Assembly: GCA_003524095.1 (NCBI GenBank)
Contig: DOEE01000001.1
Location: 1-64,000 of the forward strand
DNA: 64,000 nt
Direction: 5' to 3'
Origin: Clostridiales bacterium
GTDB lineage: Bacteria; Bacillota; Clostridia; Christensenellales; UBA1242
Position 1 is the first letter of the stretch; every line of letters starts with the position of its first letter. Below are positions 39,225 to 48,547 of this stretch, one piece after another. Below the pieces are notes generated by a model that did not search any database, had not been told where the DNA came from, and worked only from the letters and a program-made list of their open reading frames with translations. A program made the position numbers and the translations under genes.

Positions 39225-41909
39225 TTAAATGTTTGAATTAAGTGCTGTCAAATAATTTGGGTTGTTAAACAAGTCTTTGGTTACATTCAACGCTTCGATT
39301 TGAACGGTGGTTCTGTTCATAGGTCCAGTAATTAAGAAACACTGACCACGACGAGCGGTAACTATGGAGTTCTGTTCTTCGGTGTTGATACCGCCGGCAT
39401 TACGATAAAGTGTAATCAAGTCATTGATATCGGCTGGTGCCAAGGACATGATAATTGAGTACTGACAGGCATTAATAACCGCTGTACTTTGTTGAGCAAT
39501 TTCTTCGGAGCCAACAAAGTCTTTGATATTCTGTGTAATGATAATTTGCATACCATTATATTTACGAATACGTTTAGCCATTTGCGCCATAAAGTCTAGC
39601 GCTATAGGGAATTTTTTGTTAATGAATACGTGCGCTTCATCAACCGCAACTATAATTCTTCGGTGGTCTTCTTCGAGTTCTTGGTCGGCAAAATACTTTA
39701 GGTTAAAGTCACGGTTTTTGATAATTTCACTATCCAAATATTTAAATACCAAAAGCATCTGCGCATTGGCAATAATATCGTTACGGTTAGATATAAGTGA
39801 ACGGAACGAGAAACAACAGAAATTTTCGTTAGTCTTAATGGATGTATAACCATTCCATAGGTTGGAGTTACGTCCACCTGTTCCAAATTTCTCAATAAAC
39901 ATACGCACTGTTTGTAGGTTTTTGAGATGATACTCATTGGTTTCGGTTTCTAGTTTACTGTCAACAAGTGCCAACATATCGTCAAAAATTGGGAAGTCAG
40001 ATGCTTGAAGGTCGGCGATATTAACACCAGAGTCAATACCCTTTGACCTATAAAGTTCGGCAGTAAGTGAGTTAAGCATTTCAAACGCATCGGTATTAAT
40101 TCCCGGCAAAATCAGTCTATAAAACTGTTCCATAAACTGCAAGTGTTCGGCAAAGTCGTCAGATGCCTGACCTTCTTCGGATTCGAGTGTTGCATAGATG
40201 TGGAATGGATTGAATATACCATTTGTCGAGTTACCAACGTCTATTATCTTTCCGCCTAGATTGTGACAAAGTATTTCGTACTCGTTTTCTGGGTCAAGAA
40301 TAAATATACGTGTATTATCCGCTGCAAAGTTTGTAAGCAAGGTCTTGGTACAATAAGATTTACCCGAACCAGACTTACCAATAATCATCATGTTTGAATT
40401 AACTCTTTCGTTGTTACGTGCAAAGAAGTTTGCAAATACTGGATATTGGTTGTAACCTATATAAATTCCCCTTTCGTCGTGCAATGTAGTTGAGATAAAT
40501 GGGAAACATGCAGCAAGCGAACTGGTTTGGATTCCACGTCCATATTGTTTGGCTAGTTTGTCCAAACGAGAGATATTACTAGATATAAATCCGTCGACTT
40601 GTCTTGCAAAGTTTTCGGCATACTTAAAGCCATTTTGTCTAAGTATCGCCCTAACTTCCTTTTTAACAGATTCTTTGGCTACAATGTGAATGGTCGTATT
40701 AAATAGTTGCTCATTTGCACCCTTGATACCTTTGAGCAATTCTTTGAGTGTATCTACGTGGTTTTGCACTTCGATTTTCATAGATGCTCTCAAGTCTTTC
40801 TGTAATCTGTTTTCCATTTCCATAAGAGACTTATCTAGGTCTTTTTCGGCTTTGTATCTATCAATTGGATTAATATTAACCACAACTCTGCTTTCATCCA
40901 AAGCAAATATTGGATATGCCCAAGCATTAGGCACTTCAATAGGATAATCTGTTACACTAAATATTCTAAAAGTTTCCCCGTCAATCTTGGTTGTCTTAAG
41001 ACCAAATTTAACTTCGTCTGGGTATACCCAGCTTGGTTTTTCCTTGATAGGTATAAGTTCAATTTCCCTTTCGTCAAAGTCTGTACAAAAGGTAGATTTC
41101 ATAAATACATACAAGTCATCACCAGTAACAATGTTTGTATAAATTGGTGCAACCGAACTTTCCAAAGTTGCAACTATACCATTGATAGTATTGTTAAGCG
41201 CATCTCTATCTGTATCATATACGACAATATAATAGTGGTCTTTGATAATCTTTTCGGTGTGGTTCATGTAGTTGATTGCCTGCAATCTCTCTTCGAATAC
41301 CGGTGCACGACTATCAAGCTCTTCCCTTGAGTACAACCCCCTATCTGCCATGTCTTGCAAGGTATTATAACGATAGTCTTCATAACTTGCCATGTTGTCA
41401 AGTAGCATAGGTTTTTTGGTCTTGACAATTGACATTTGTTGGGTTAGATTTAGACGTTGTATTGCTTGCGAAAAGCAATTAATAACCATGTTTTGTCTAT
41501 CTTCGGCAAGCAAGCCAAACGACATAGGAAATATCTCAACAACCATTCCATAATAATCACCAAATTTAAGGAATTTATCGGTGTTTAGGTCGTCAAATGG
41601 CATGATGTTTTTGATGTTTGTATTGCCTTTGTCTTTCTTGCTATACTTTTTGTGGTATGCCAAATATCTAAAACTTAGAACCAAGGCAAAATACAACCTA
41701 ATTCCGTCACCCATTTCAAAGAATAGCATTATCCACAATGCCAAAAAGAATACTGCCAAATATATATTGTATATAAGTTTGTCAAAAATGTTTGTGGTCA
41801 CAAGTGCAACAGCAATTCCCGCACCCACAAGCATTAGCAGTACATCAAATATTGTAAAATTTCTAAAAACCGTAGTTTTTACTTTGGTTTTTCTTGGAAT
41901 AAATCTCAT
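39225..41909 (-). CDS. VirB4-type T4SS ATPase with VirB3/PrgI-like membrane N-terminus
   Basis: VirB4 is the universal ATPase of type IV secretion machines. 894 residues. Two or three hydrophobic segments in residues about 17-90 resemble the small VirB3/PrgI protein normally encoded separately, so this is a natural fusion. Walker A GKSGSGKS (511-518), Walker B VAVDEAH with D757/E758. C-terminal motifs (TARRGQCFLI) match the family. Followed by a terminator and preceded by a hairpin, so it may be a unit on its own. No relaxase nearby. Confidence 0.93.
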   Translation of the reverse strand: MRFIPRKTKVKTTVFRNFTIFDVLLMLVGAGIAVALVTTNIFDKLIYNIYLAVFFLALWIMLFFEMGDGIRLYFALVLSFRYLAYHKKYSKKDKGNTNIKNIMPFDDLNTDKFLKFGDYYGMVVEIFPMSFGLLAEDRQNMVINCFSQAIQRLNLTQQMSIVKTKKPMLLDNMASYEDYRYNTLQDMADRGLYSREELDSRAPVFEERLQAINYMNHTEKIIKDHYYIVVYDTDRDALNNTINGIVATLESSVAPIYTNIVTGDDLYVFMKSTFCTDFDEREIELIPIKEKPSWVYPDEVKFGLKTTKIDGETFRIFSVTDYPIEVPNAWAYPIFALDESRVVVNINPIDRYKAEKDLDKSLMEMENRLQKDLRASMKIEVQNHVDTLKELLKGIKGANEQLFNTTIHIVAKESVKKEVRAILRQNGFKYAENFARQVDGFISSNISRLDKLAKQYGRGIQTSSLAACFPFISTTLHDERGIYIGYNQYPVFANFFARNNERVNSNMMIIGKSGSGKSYCTKTLLTNFAADNTRIFILDPENEYEILCHNLGGKIIDVGNSTNGIFNPFHIYATLESEEGQASDDFAEHLQFMEQFYRLILPGINTDAFEMLNSLTAELYRSKGIDSGVNIADLQASDFPIFDDMLALVDSKLETETNEYHLKNLQTVRMFIEKFGTGGRNSNLWNGYTSIKTNENFCCFSFRSLISNRNDIIANAQMLLVFKYLDSEIIKNRDFNLKYFADQELEEDHRRIIVAVDEAHVFINKKFPIALDFMAQMAKRIRKYNGMQIIITQNIKDFVGSEEIAQQSTAVINACQYSIIMSLAPADINDLITLYRNAGGINTEEQNSIVTARRGQCFLITGPMNRTTVQIEALNVTKDLFNNPNYLTALNSNI

Positions 41910-41930
41910 TTTTTATTCTCCATTTTTCAT

Positions 41931-41946
41931 ATGTGCATATGCACAT
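41931..41946. promoter_or_regulatory. 16-bp perfect palindrome upstream of virB4
   Basis: ATGTGCATATGCACAT, self-complementary, lies 22 bases before the virB4 start on the minus strand, close to the ribosome binding site. Operator candidate; no regulator known. Confidence 0.4.
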
Positions 41947-41954
41947 AAATTTTT

Positions 41955-41986
41955 ATGAATAGTTGGGGAAAACCCCAACTATTCAT
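41955..41986 (-). terminator. GC-capped hairpin between virB6 and virB4
   Basis: A 14-bp perfect stem (GAATAGTTGGGG core) with AAAA loop on the plus strand. A weak T tail on the minus strand makes it either a leaky terminator or an RNA processing or stability element. Confidence 0.5.
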
Positions 41987-41995
41987 TAATTAAAA

Positions 41996-44629
41996 TTATT
42001 TGCCAAGTGTATTTTTAAGTTCTTCCAAAGCTTTGTGAAGTTCAGATAACAACTTAACATTACCTTCTTCACCCCACTTCTTGAGTTGGTCTTGAAGCAT
42101 AGATTCAAGTTCTTTAGATTTAGCATTTCTCTTAATAGCCTCTGCCAAGTTCTTTTTGAAGTCTTCCAATCCTTCAAAATGCACTTCATATTCAGATTTG
42201 TTGTTTAAATCAAATTTACCACCATTAGCAGGAGCAACAATGTTTGAATTCAAAGCACGCATTTGATTAATATAGTATTTTGCACCATCTTCATCTCCAG
42301 ATGCTTTTGCTTTGTTAAACGCTACAGCCAACCTATCTAATTGTTTATTCAAATCTTGATTTGCAATTTCAACTTTTTGAACCAATGCAGTTTGAATCAT
42401 TTGAGCTTGTTGAGTTTTTCTTTCTCCAATCCAACCCGCATTACGTTTGTTATAAGCAGCTTCCGCTTTGTCTGCTTTAGCTTTGGCAGCATTATCTAGC
42501 ATCTGTTTGCCTTCTGGACTAACACTATTGGCATCAGTATAAGCCTTTTGATATTGCTCAGGTAGTTTTTTCAATGCTCCTGGAGCCATGGTTTGCCATA
42601 CAGCTCCCATATTAAATGTATCACCAGCCATTTTTCTTACTGCTTCACTAGCCAAATGGACTTTTGCTTTTCTATCAACTTTTGCTTTTTGTCTTTCAGC
42701 TTTCTTCTTTTCATTTTCCGCACTTACATTGTCAAAATGTGCTTGGGCTTCATCAGCATCCATTTTCATTTCGTAAGCATCTTTAATTCCACTATTCTTG
42801 GATTCTTTATGCTTAATTACTTTTTCCGCTTTAGCTTTTTCATTCTCAGCATTAGTACGGGCAGTCGCATTATCTGTCTGTCTTTGTTGTGCTGCTTTCA
42901 TACGTTTATTTGCTTCTATTTTTTCTGCTCTCGATGCAGTATTACTTTTAGAAATTGATTCTGCTTCAGCATATTCTTTGGCAGCAGCAGCATCATCTTC
43001 ATCCAATTTCTTTATAGTTTCATCAGACTCTTTTACCTTGTTTTGAGCGGTAGCATAACTATTAAGGCTGGCATCTGAAATACCATTCGTATCCATATAT
43101 GTATTTAAGTAACTATTTGCTGCATTTTTATCTTGTTCAGCTTTGTTTAATTTGTGACCGGAATGGATTCTATCCGCAATTCCACCTACTCCGCTTGCTA
43201 TCCCTTTGGCCGCACCAATTGCAAGTTTTCCAGCTCCCATAGCTAAGCCACCACCTACAACAGCGGCTTTTTGTAGGCCTGCTGTGGCTTCTTTGGCTAG
43301 ACCTGCACCATCGGCTTCGGCATTGCCACCACCAAAGTAACTACCCATATCTCCTGCGAGTTTAGTAATCATTTGACAACCAACAATTATCATTAATGAT
43401 TTAACAAGTCCAACCATAAATGAATTAGGGAATGGGAGTGCTTTAAAGTCTCCAGTAAATGAAATATCAATTTGAAGCATTACATTGATTATTGTAAAGA
43501 ATATATTCATGGATATGATTATTCCATAAGCAGATAGAGCTTTGGATATAAAGTTACTTCGCCACGAACCAAGGTTATCTTTGACTGGTGCCATGCCGAC
43601 CGCCAGTGGCATGACGATAAATAATGCTGTACACCTATAAAGTCTATCTATCATACCAAAACAGCAGTTAAACAAGGACTTAAGAATCAAACATCCTGCA
43701 AATATTAAAACCAAGTAATTTACTTCAAATGGATTGTAATATTTAACAACTGTTTTAACACTTGAATATTTTAATCCCCCAGACATAAAGCTCTGTTCAA
43801 TAAAATCCCTATTCGTAGGGTCTCCAGTTTTTACTTTGTCAGTAAAAAGTTCTAATTTCATATCAAACAATTCGTTCAGTGCACTTTTAAATCCTTCTTC
43901 AACTGCCAAATTTATTCCTGCACCAAGTAACGCACCAGCATTATCGTCATCACCCAGATTTATTCTATTTTTTTCAAAAGCTTCGAGAAGCGACCCCTGT
44001 TCATTAAGCATTGCAGTACTAGCCGACGTTACCCAAAGACAACCACTAATTCTAGCATTTTGACCACCACCAGTGGCTGTGTCAATTAGCTCCAAAACTT
44101 GGTTTCCAATAAATACACCGAGAACAACCATAATAGGTATCATCAACATATTTACAAGAGCCTTGAAAGATTTGTTAAGAATGGTTGTTTTGGAATTGTT
44201 TGCACCTTCAGTCGTATACTCAACTTTGACAATTTGGAAAATAGTTGTAATCATAAGTAGGAATACTCCGACAATTGCACAAGCAAAGAATACATCAAGA
44301 ACGTCTTTGTGTGTAATAAATTGCAAAAGCAAGTCGCCACTTTTCCCATTTAGAGAAAATCCAGCCCCCATGCTTCCATTATTACTACTAAGTCCAGCCA
44401 ATGCTCTAAATAGCACTTCTACAAAGTCAATAAGTTTGAGAATAAACACAGACAATTCATAAAATAATGCCGCACCAAAATACTGAATAACCGTTATGAC
44501 AACTTGTATGGCAGCTTTGACAATAGGCACAACTATATTCTGAATGAGCTTACCAAAAACCCAATTAAGAACATTGTTAAGTAACTCACCAAGTCCAGAG
44601 AGTATTGATAACAAACCCGATATTCCCAT
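41996..44629 (-). CDS. VirB6/TrbL-like polytopic channel protein with helical tail
   Basis: 877 residues. Residues about 1-430 hold about eight membrane segments, the pattern of VirB6/TrbL inner-membrane channel proteins, with a Gly-rich loop and the motif LYRCTALFIVMPLAVGMAPV. Residues about 430-877 form a soluble Ala/Lys/Glu-rich coiled-coil tail, much longer than usual. AGGAG precedes the ATG. It lies in the usual place before virB4. Confidence 0.85.
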   Translation of the reverse strand: MGISGLLSILSGLGELLNNVLNWVFGKLIQNIVVPIVKAAIQVVITVIQYFGAALFYELSVFILKLIDFVEVLFRALAGLSSNNGSMGAGFSLNGKSGDLLLQFITHKDVLDVFFACAIVGVFLLMITTIFQIVKVEYTTEGANNSKTTILNKSFKALVNMLMIPIMVVLGVFIGNQVLELIDTATGGGQNARISGCLWVTSASTAMLNEQGSLLEAFEKNRINLGDDDNAGALLGAGINLAVEEGFKSALNELFDMKLELFTDKVKTGDPTNRDFIEQSFMSGGLKYSSVKTVVKYYNPFEVNYLVLIFAGCLILKSLFNCCFGMIDRLYRCTALFIVMPLAVGMAPVKDNLGSWRSNFISKALSAYGIIISMNIFFTIINVMLQIDISFTGDFKALPFPNSFMVGLVKSLMIIVGCQMITKLAGDMGSYFGGGNAEADGAGLAKEATAGLQKAAVVGGGLAMGAGKLAIGAAKGIASGVGGIADRIHSGHKLNKAEQDKNAANSYLNTYMDTNGISDASLNSYATAQNKVKESDETIKKLDEDDAAAAKEYAEAESISKSNTASRAEKIEANKRMKAAQQRQTDNATARTNAENEKAKAEKVIKHKESKNSGIKDAYEMKMDADEAQAHFDNVSAENEKKKAERQKAKVDRKAKVHLASEAVRKMAGDTFNMGAVWQTMAPGALKKLPEQYQKAYTDANSVSPEGKQMLDNAAKAKADKAEAAYNKRNAGWIGERKTQQAQMIQTALVQKVEIANQDLNKQLDRLAVAFNKAKASGDEDGAKYYINQMRALNSNIVAPANGGKFDLNNKSEYEVHFEGLEDFKKNLAEAIKRNAKSKELESMLQDQLKKWGEEGNVKLLSELHKALEELKNTLGK

Positions 44630-44884
44630 TTCCCATTTCTCCTAAAAAATATTCCAAAAGCATGCACACAAACACTAATTAAACTTATCGAATTTTAAGT
44701 TAGGTACAATTATATTTAGGCACACTTACTTAGATTACATAATATATATATTTATCTTATCCTATTTCGACAAAAAAAACAAATTATTTTAATATTATTT
44801 TTAATAATATTTTATTAATGTCGTCAAATCTCATAAAATCTAAAGTACACTTTAGTTTTAACGGCACACAAGTTCACAAAAAAA
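44630..44884 (-). other. AT-rich leader of the virB6-like gene
   Basis: Part of a 382-base gap. AT-rich, with no coding signal; a possible weak TTGTAC/TAAGTT pair upstream of virB6 is not convincing. The rest of the gap is taken by the pilin terminator and short flanks. Confidence 0.3.
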
Positions 44885-44906
44885 GACAAGAATTAAATTT
44901 CTTGTC
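44885..44906. terminator. Terminator after the second pilin-like gene
   Basis: GACAAGAA/TTCTTGTC stem, 6-nt loop, with T runs in both directions. Confidence 0.8.
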
Positions 44907-45011
44907 AGTTTTTTGTTTTATTTAAAATCTAAAATGTAAAATTTTAATGTTAAATCAAATTATTAATACAAAATCAAATGGTCTAATAATATTAACAACA
45001 CTAGTTTTTGC

Positions 45012-45341
45012 TTATGCATCAGCACCTTTCATATATCCAAACATTTGTGGAATTAATTTATCCCAACTAATAGCATAGCATAGTGTAATCAAAAGTATCA
45101 AAACAATTGCACCAATGAGAGTATTAATCATTCTTTTTTTGTTTTCGGCACGTTTTTCGTCACTCTCAGACTTGGCATACTGAACACCAAGAAAAATCAC
45201 ATATATTACAGCAAACAAGCCAAGCACACTAAGACATGGCCCTACGATACTTTCCAAAACTTCATTGACTTTGCTCGCAGTTTGACCAAGTCTATCGTAG
45301 CTTGCCAAAAGTCTTGACATATTAAGCAATAAATTTTTCAT
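45012..45341 (-). CDS. VirB2/pilin-like protein, paralogue 2
   Basis: 109 residues from the ATG at 45341, supported by GGAGAG; the longer reading would include the promoter. Two hydrophobic segments around a basic loop. Shared with the second pilin gene are GP....LG, LGVQYA, KR, and LCY...W in the same order. VirB2-like pilins and the Mbov_0395/TrbC type share this two-segment plan. Own promoter and terminator. Confidence 0.78.
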   Translation of the reverse strand: MKNLLLNMSRLLASYDRLGQTASKVNEVLESIVGPCLSVLGLFAVIYVIFLGVQYAKSESDEKRAENKKRMINTLIGAIVLILLITLCYAISWDKLIPQMFGYMKGADA

Positions 45342-45372
45342 ATTACTCTCCAAAATATTTTCACTTACACAA

Positions 45373-45401
45373 AGTTTATTAAAAAAATTGGTTTTAGTCA
45401 A
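45373..45401 (-). promoter_or_regulatory. Promoter of pilin-like gene 2
   Basis: TTGACT (45396-45401), 17-bp spacer, TAAACT (45373-45378). The -10 box and about 12 bases after it match the other pilin promoter almost base for base. Confidence 0.75.
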
Positions 45402-45447
45402 CTGATTTTATATAGATACAAACGATTTTGTAGCATTTAAAACAAAA

Positions 45448-45479
45448 AAATCCTGCTAGGCTTAGGAAAAGCAGGATTT
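45448..45479 (-). terminator. Terminator after pilin-like gene 1
   Basis: AAATCCTGCT/AGCAGGATTT, a 10-bp stem, then seven T on the minus strand. Confidence 0.9.
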
Positions 45480-45480
45480 A

Positions 45481-45628
45481 AAACAACATAGAATTGGGGT
45501 ATGTAACAAGCATAAACCAGCTGCGAACATATAAAAAGCTAATCTATGCCTAACTGCTACACGTTTTTATCCATGAAGTTTCCAAAATAGTATAATATCC
45601 GAGTTTACGGGATTTTTTAGATTTTATT
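45481..45628 (-). ncRNA. Possible structured 3' UTR or small RNA of pilin gene 1
   Basis: About 150 bases between the pilin stop and its terminator, much longer than needed. Two segments, GCATAAACCAGCT and AGCTAATCTATGC, form a broken stem on either strand. No ORF. Could be a pilin 3' UTR or a separate small RNA. Confidence 0.3.
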
Positions 45629-45985
45629 TTACCACTTATTGAAGCCTTTAACAATTGCACCCCAGTCAAGAGAGTAACATAGAGCGGCACCAGCAACTAT
45701 AATAACACCACCAATAACTGCACCAATTAGTCTTCCTTGAACTTCTTTACGTTTAGAAGCGTCTTCTGCTCTAGCATATTGAACACCAAGATAAATTGCA
45801 TAACCAATTGCAGCAATACCTAGTACTGTGAATATTGGACCCATTACCCAGTTAAATATTTTGTTTACGCCTGCAACAACATCATCTATATTTTTCATAG
45901 TATCAGTTTTTTCAGGAGTTGTAGTTTCTCTCAAAACATTATTACCAGTAACAGCCATTGCTAATTTAAATAAAAAGTTTTTCAT
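45629..45985 (-). CDS. VirB2/pilin-like protein, paralogue 1
   Basis: 118 residues. A hydrophilic N-terminal region follows a short hydrophobic stretch (MKNFLFKLAMAV), then two membrane segments (about 42-70 and 86-108) with a basic loop (KRKEVQGR). The plan and the LGVQYA and LCYSLDW blocks match pilin-like gene 2. Of the VirB2/TrbC or Mbov_0395 pilin type, which forms the extracellular fibre or channel. Own promoter and strong terminator suggest high separate expression. Confidence 0.82.
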   Translation of the reverse strand: MKNFLFKLAMAVTGNNVLRETTTPEKTDTMKNIDDVVAGVNKIFNWVMGPIFTVLGIAAIGYAIYLGVQYARAEDASKRKEVQGRLIGAVIGGVIIVAGAALCYSLDWGAIVKGFNKW

Positions 45986-46026
45986 TTTTTTCTGTTCTCC
46001 GTATTTTTTTATTTTAACTTACCCAA

Positions 46027-46055
46027 AGTTTATTAAAAAATTCGTGTCAAGTCAA
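46027..46055 (-). promoter_or_regulatory. Promoter of pilin-like gene 1
   Basis: TTGACT (46050-46055), 17-bp spacer, TAAACT (46027-46032), near-identical to the promoter of pilin-like gene 2 around the -10 box. Confidence 0.75.
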
Positions 46056-46162
46056 CTAAAATTATGTAGTTTTTGCAAAAATATGTAAAATTTTTTGATT
46101 TTATATACATTGATTGTTAAAAATAGATTATTTTGAATATAAAAATTTTTGTGGTAATCTTG

Positions 46163-46200
46163 TGCTAGTGTTTGACACAACTAGCAAAAATATATATACT
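46163..46200 (+). promoter_or_regulatory. virD4 promoter with an inverted repeat across the -35 box
   Basis: TTGACA (46172-46177), 17-bp spacer, TATACT (46195-46200). The repeat TGCTAGT...ACTAGCA (46163-46186) encloses the -35 box, so it may be an operator. Faces the pilin promoter in the 312-base divergent gap. Confidence 0.75.
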
Positions 46201-46297
46201 ACTAATGAAATTTGTATATATTTAATACAAAATAACTTATATACCTTTGAAAATATTATTTTGTAAACGAGATTTACAAAAAGATAAGGATGGAAAA

Positions 46298-48352
46298 ATG
46301 GCAGACAAGAAAAAAGATGAAGCGAGTTTTGGAACTAAATTCAAAAAAATTTTTGGTGCGTTTATATTATGTCTAATAGGCGTAGTATTAGGTTCGTATG
46401 TGGTTTCTAGTTTTTTTGCATTTGGAACACTCAAGATAGGAAATTTTGGTGAGATATTTGCTAATCAGCAATTTAAGTCAATCTTTATGATAATATCTTT
46501 GATTGCACTTGTTGTAATGCTAATTATGTTTAGCAATCATGCATTCAAGTTTAACGAAAAGCCCAAAGCCAAGGTTGAAACTAAGGGTGGAATATCCAAG
46601 TACTATGATACACACTGGATAACCAACGAAGAACTCAAGACCAACCCAGATTTTAAGTTTCACTACTATGAAGACTTACACAAGTCTGACAACATCGGTA
46701 TTCCAATTAGGGCAGAACTTATTAACGGAAGACTTAATGTCAACATGTACAAGCCAATTCACACACTTGTAATTGGTACAACTGGTGCTGGTAAAACCAC
46801 ACAGTTTATTGACCCAACCATTCAAATACTTAGTGAATCTCATGCCAAGCCTTGTATTGTTGTAACCGACCCTAAGGGCGAAATTTATGACAACCATAGC
46901 GAGAAACTTAGAAAGAATGGATATAGAGTACTTACGTTTGACTTGAAAGAGCCATTTAAGAGTGCATGCTGGAATCCAATGACGAGAGCATATGAACTCA
47001 ATGAACGTGCAATGAATCTCAATCGTGAAGTTGTTGTTCACCACAATGATGACCCAAGAGACTTTAGTCTAAAGTGTGTAAGTCAAGTATACTATGGCGA
47101 ATGGTACGAATTTGACGGATTTGCATTTTCGGATGTACAAACACTCAATTCACACCAAGCATCGCTTAAGCAAATTCTCAAAACCGAAGCATTTGAAGAA
47201 CTCAAAGACATAGCATCGGTTTTGTGTCCAATTGAAAGTAGCCAAGACCCTATTTGGGACAGGGGCGCTAGAGACTTGGTGTTAGGAACAATGCTTGCGA
47301 TGCTTGAAGACAGCGAAAATCCCGAACTTGGAATGACCAAGGACAAATTTAATTTTTATAACTTAGCACAGATTTTGGCACTCAAAGACAATGATGCCTA
47401 CAATCCATTTAAGACTTTGACCGAATATTTCCAAGGCAGAGACGAACACAGCAAGGCCACACAACTAGCCAATCAAGTACTCACCAATGCCGACAAGACC
47501 AAAATGTCTTATATGGGTATTGTTGCAAACCGTATGGGTTTGTTTAGTGATATGGGTGTATGTTATGCCACATCTGTAAACGAAATGGACCTTAAGACAT
47601 TCACCGACCAGCCTACTGCTATATTTATCAAAATTCCTGATGAAAAGACCACACGTCACCCAATTGCTACAATGTTTGTATCGCAATTGTACAAAATACT
47701 AGTTGATGTAGCCAACAAACGTGGTGGCGAACTACCAAAAACCGTATACTTCCTACTAGATGAATTTGGTAATATGCCAAAGATTGAAAATTTTGAAACA
47801 ATTATTACTGTTGCTAGATCTCGTAAGATATTCTTTACACTAATCTTGCAATCATATGCACAGCTTACTATTAAGTATGGTCAAGACGTAAGTGCGACCG
47901 TCAAAGACAACTGTAACATTCATATATTTATCGCATCAAACGACGACGGAACTAAGGAAGAATTTAGTAAACGTTGCGGTAATATTTCGGTTGAGACCGA
48001 AACCACCTCTGTAAGCAAGGGTGGCGAAGAAGGTGCCAAAGAAAGCAAGTCTGTCAACGTTCAACTTGACACTCGTCCACTTATTTATCCAGCCGAACTT
48101 GGAGCACTCAAACCTAACTCTGGTGAATGTATAGTCTCAATTCTTCAACGTAACCCAATTAGAGCCGTATTCACTCCTAGTTACAAGTGTTCGGTTTATG
48201 ATATGTCCAAAGCCCCTGCCGACAACAGTCTACCTAATCAGCTTGACGAAAGCAAGGCTTACTACGACATTCGTATCCGTAATCAAAAGGTTCTCAGAAA
48301 AGCACCCGCTAACCCAAATGGCGGTAGCAACAACAACCCATTTGATTTCTAA
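46298..48352 (+). CDS. VirD4/TraG-type coupling ATPase
   Basis: Coupling proteins select and feed substrates to the T4SS channel. 684 residues from the ATG at 46298, after AAGGATGG. Two N-terminal membrane segments, Walker A GTTGAGKT (160-167), Walker B FLLDEFGNMP with D488/E489, and the late ATLQSYAQL-like stretch. The C-terminus is a short Asn-rich tail. Transcribed away from the rest of the T4SS genes. A relaxase is missing in the window, so the substrate may be protein. Confidence 0.95.
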   Translation: MADKKKDEASFGTKFKKIFGAFILCLIGVVLGSYVVSSFFAFGTLKIGNFGEIFANQQFKSIFMIISLIALVVMLIMFSNHAFKFNEKPKAKVETKGGISKYYDTHWITNEELKTNPDFKFHYYEDLHKSDNIGIPIRAELINGRLNVNMYKPIHTLVIGTTGAGKTTQFIDPTIQILSESHAKPCIVVTDPKGEIYDNHSEKLRKNGYRVLTFDLKEPFKSACWNPMTRAYELNERAMNLNREVVVHHNDDPRDFSLKCVSQVYYGEWYEFDGFAFSDVQTLNSHQASLKQILKTEAFEELKDIASVLCPIESSQDPIWDRGARDLVLGTMLAMLEDSENPELGMTKDKFNFYNLAQILALKDNDAYNPFKTLTEYFQGRDEHSKATQLANQVLTNADKTKMSYMGIVANRMGLFSDMGVCYATSVNEMDLKTFTDQPTAIFIKIPDEKTTRHPIATMFVSQLYKILVDVANKRGGELPKTVYFLLDEFGNMPKIENFETIITVARSRKIFFTLILQSYAQLTIKYGQDVSATVKDNCNIHIFIASNDDGTKEEFSKRCGNISVETETTSVSKGGEEGAKESKSVNVQLDTRPLIYPAELGALKPNSGECIVSILQRNPIRAVFTPSYKCSVYDMSKAPADNSLPNQLDESKAYYDIRIRNQKVLRKAPANPNGGSNNNPFDF

Positions 48353-48407
48353 AAATTTGACACATAGTAATTTTATAAATGCTATTTTAATATTGTTTAG
48401 GAAACAC

Positions 48408-48442
48408 AAAAAAACTTTACCAAGCATGGTAAAGTTTTTTTT
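48408..48442. terminator. Terminator after virD4
   Basis: A 12-bp AAAACTTTACCA/TGGTAAAGTTTT stem, AGCA loop, eight T on the plus strand and an A run before it. Confidence 0.9.
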
Positions 48443-48547
48443 GTTTAAATATATTTTTTGCTAAGTATAATTAACAAAGTTAGCAGAAAGGAAATTTTTA
48501 TTAATTATATTTAGCTATTATTTTTTAATATTTAGTTAATATAACAA

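Noticed and set aside
48198..48464. Plus-strand 88-codon frame over the end of virD4
   Set aside because: Shadow of virD4, then passes through its terminator.
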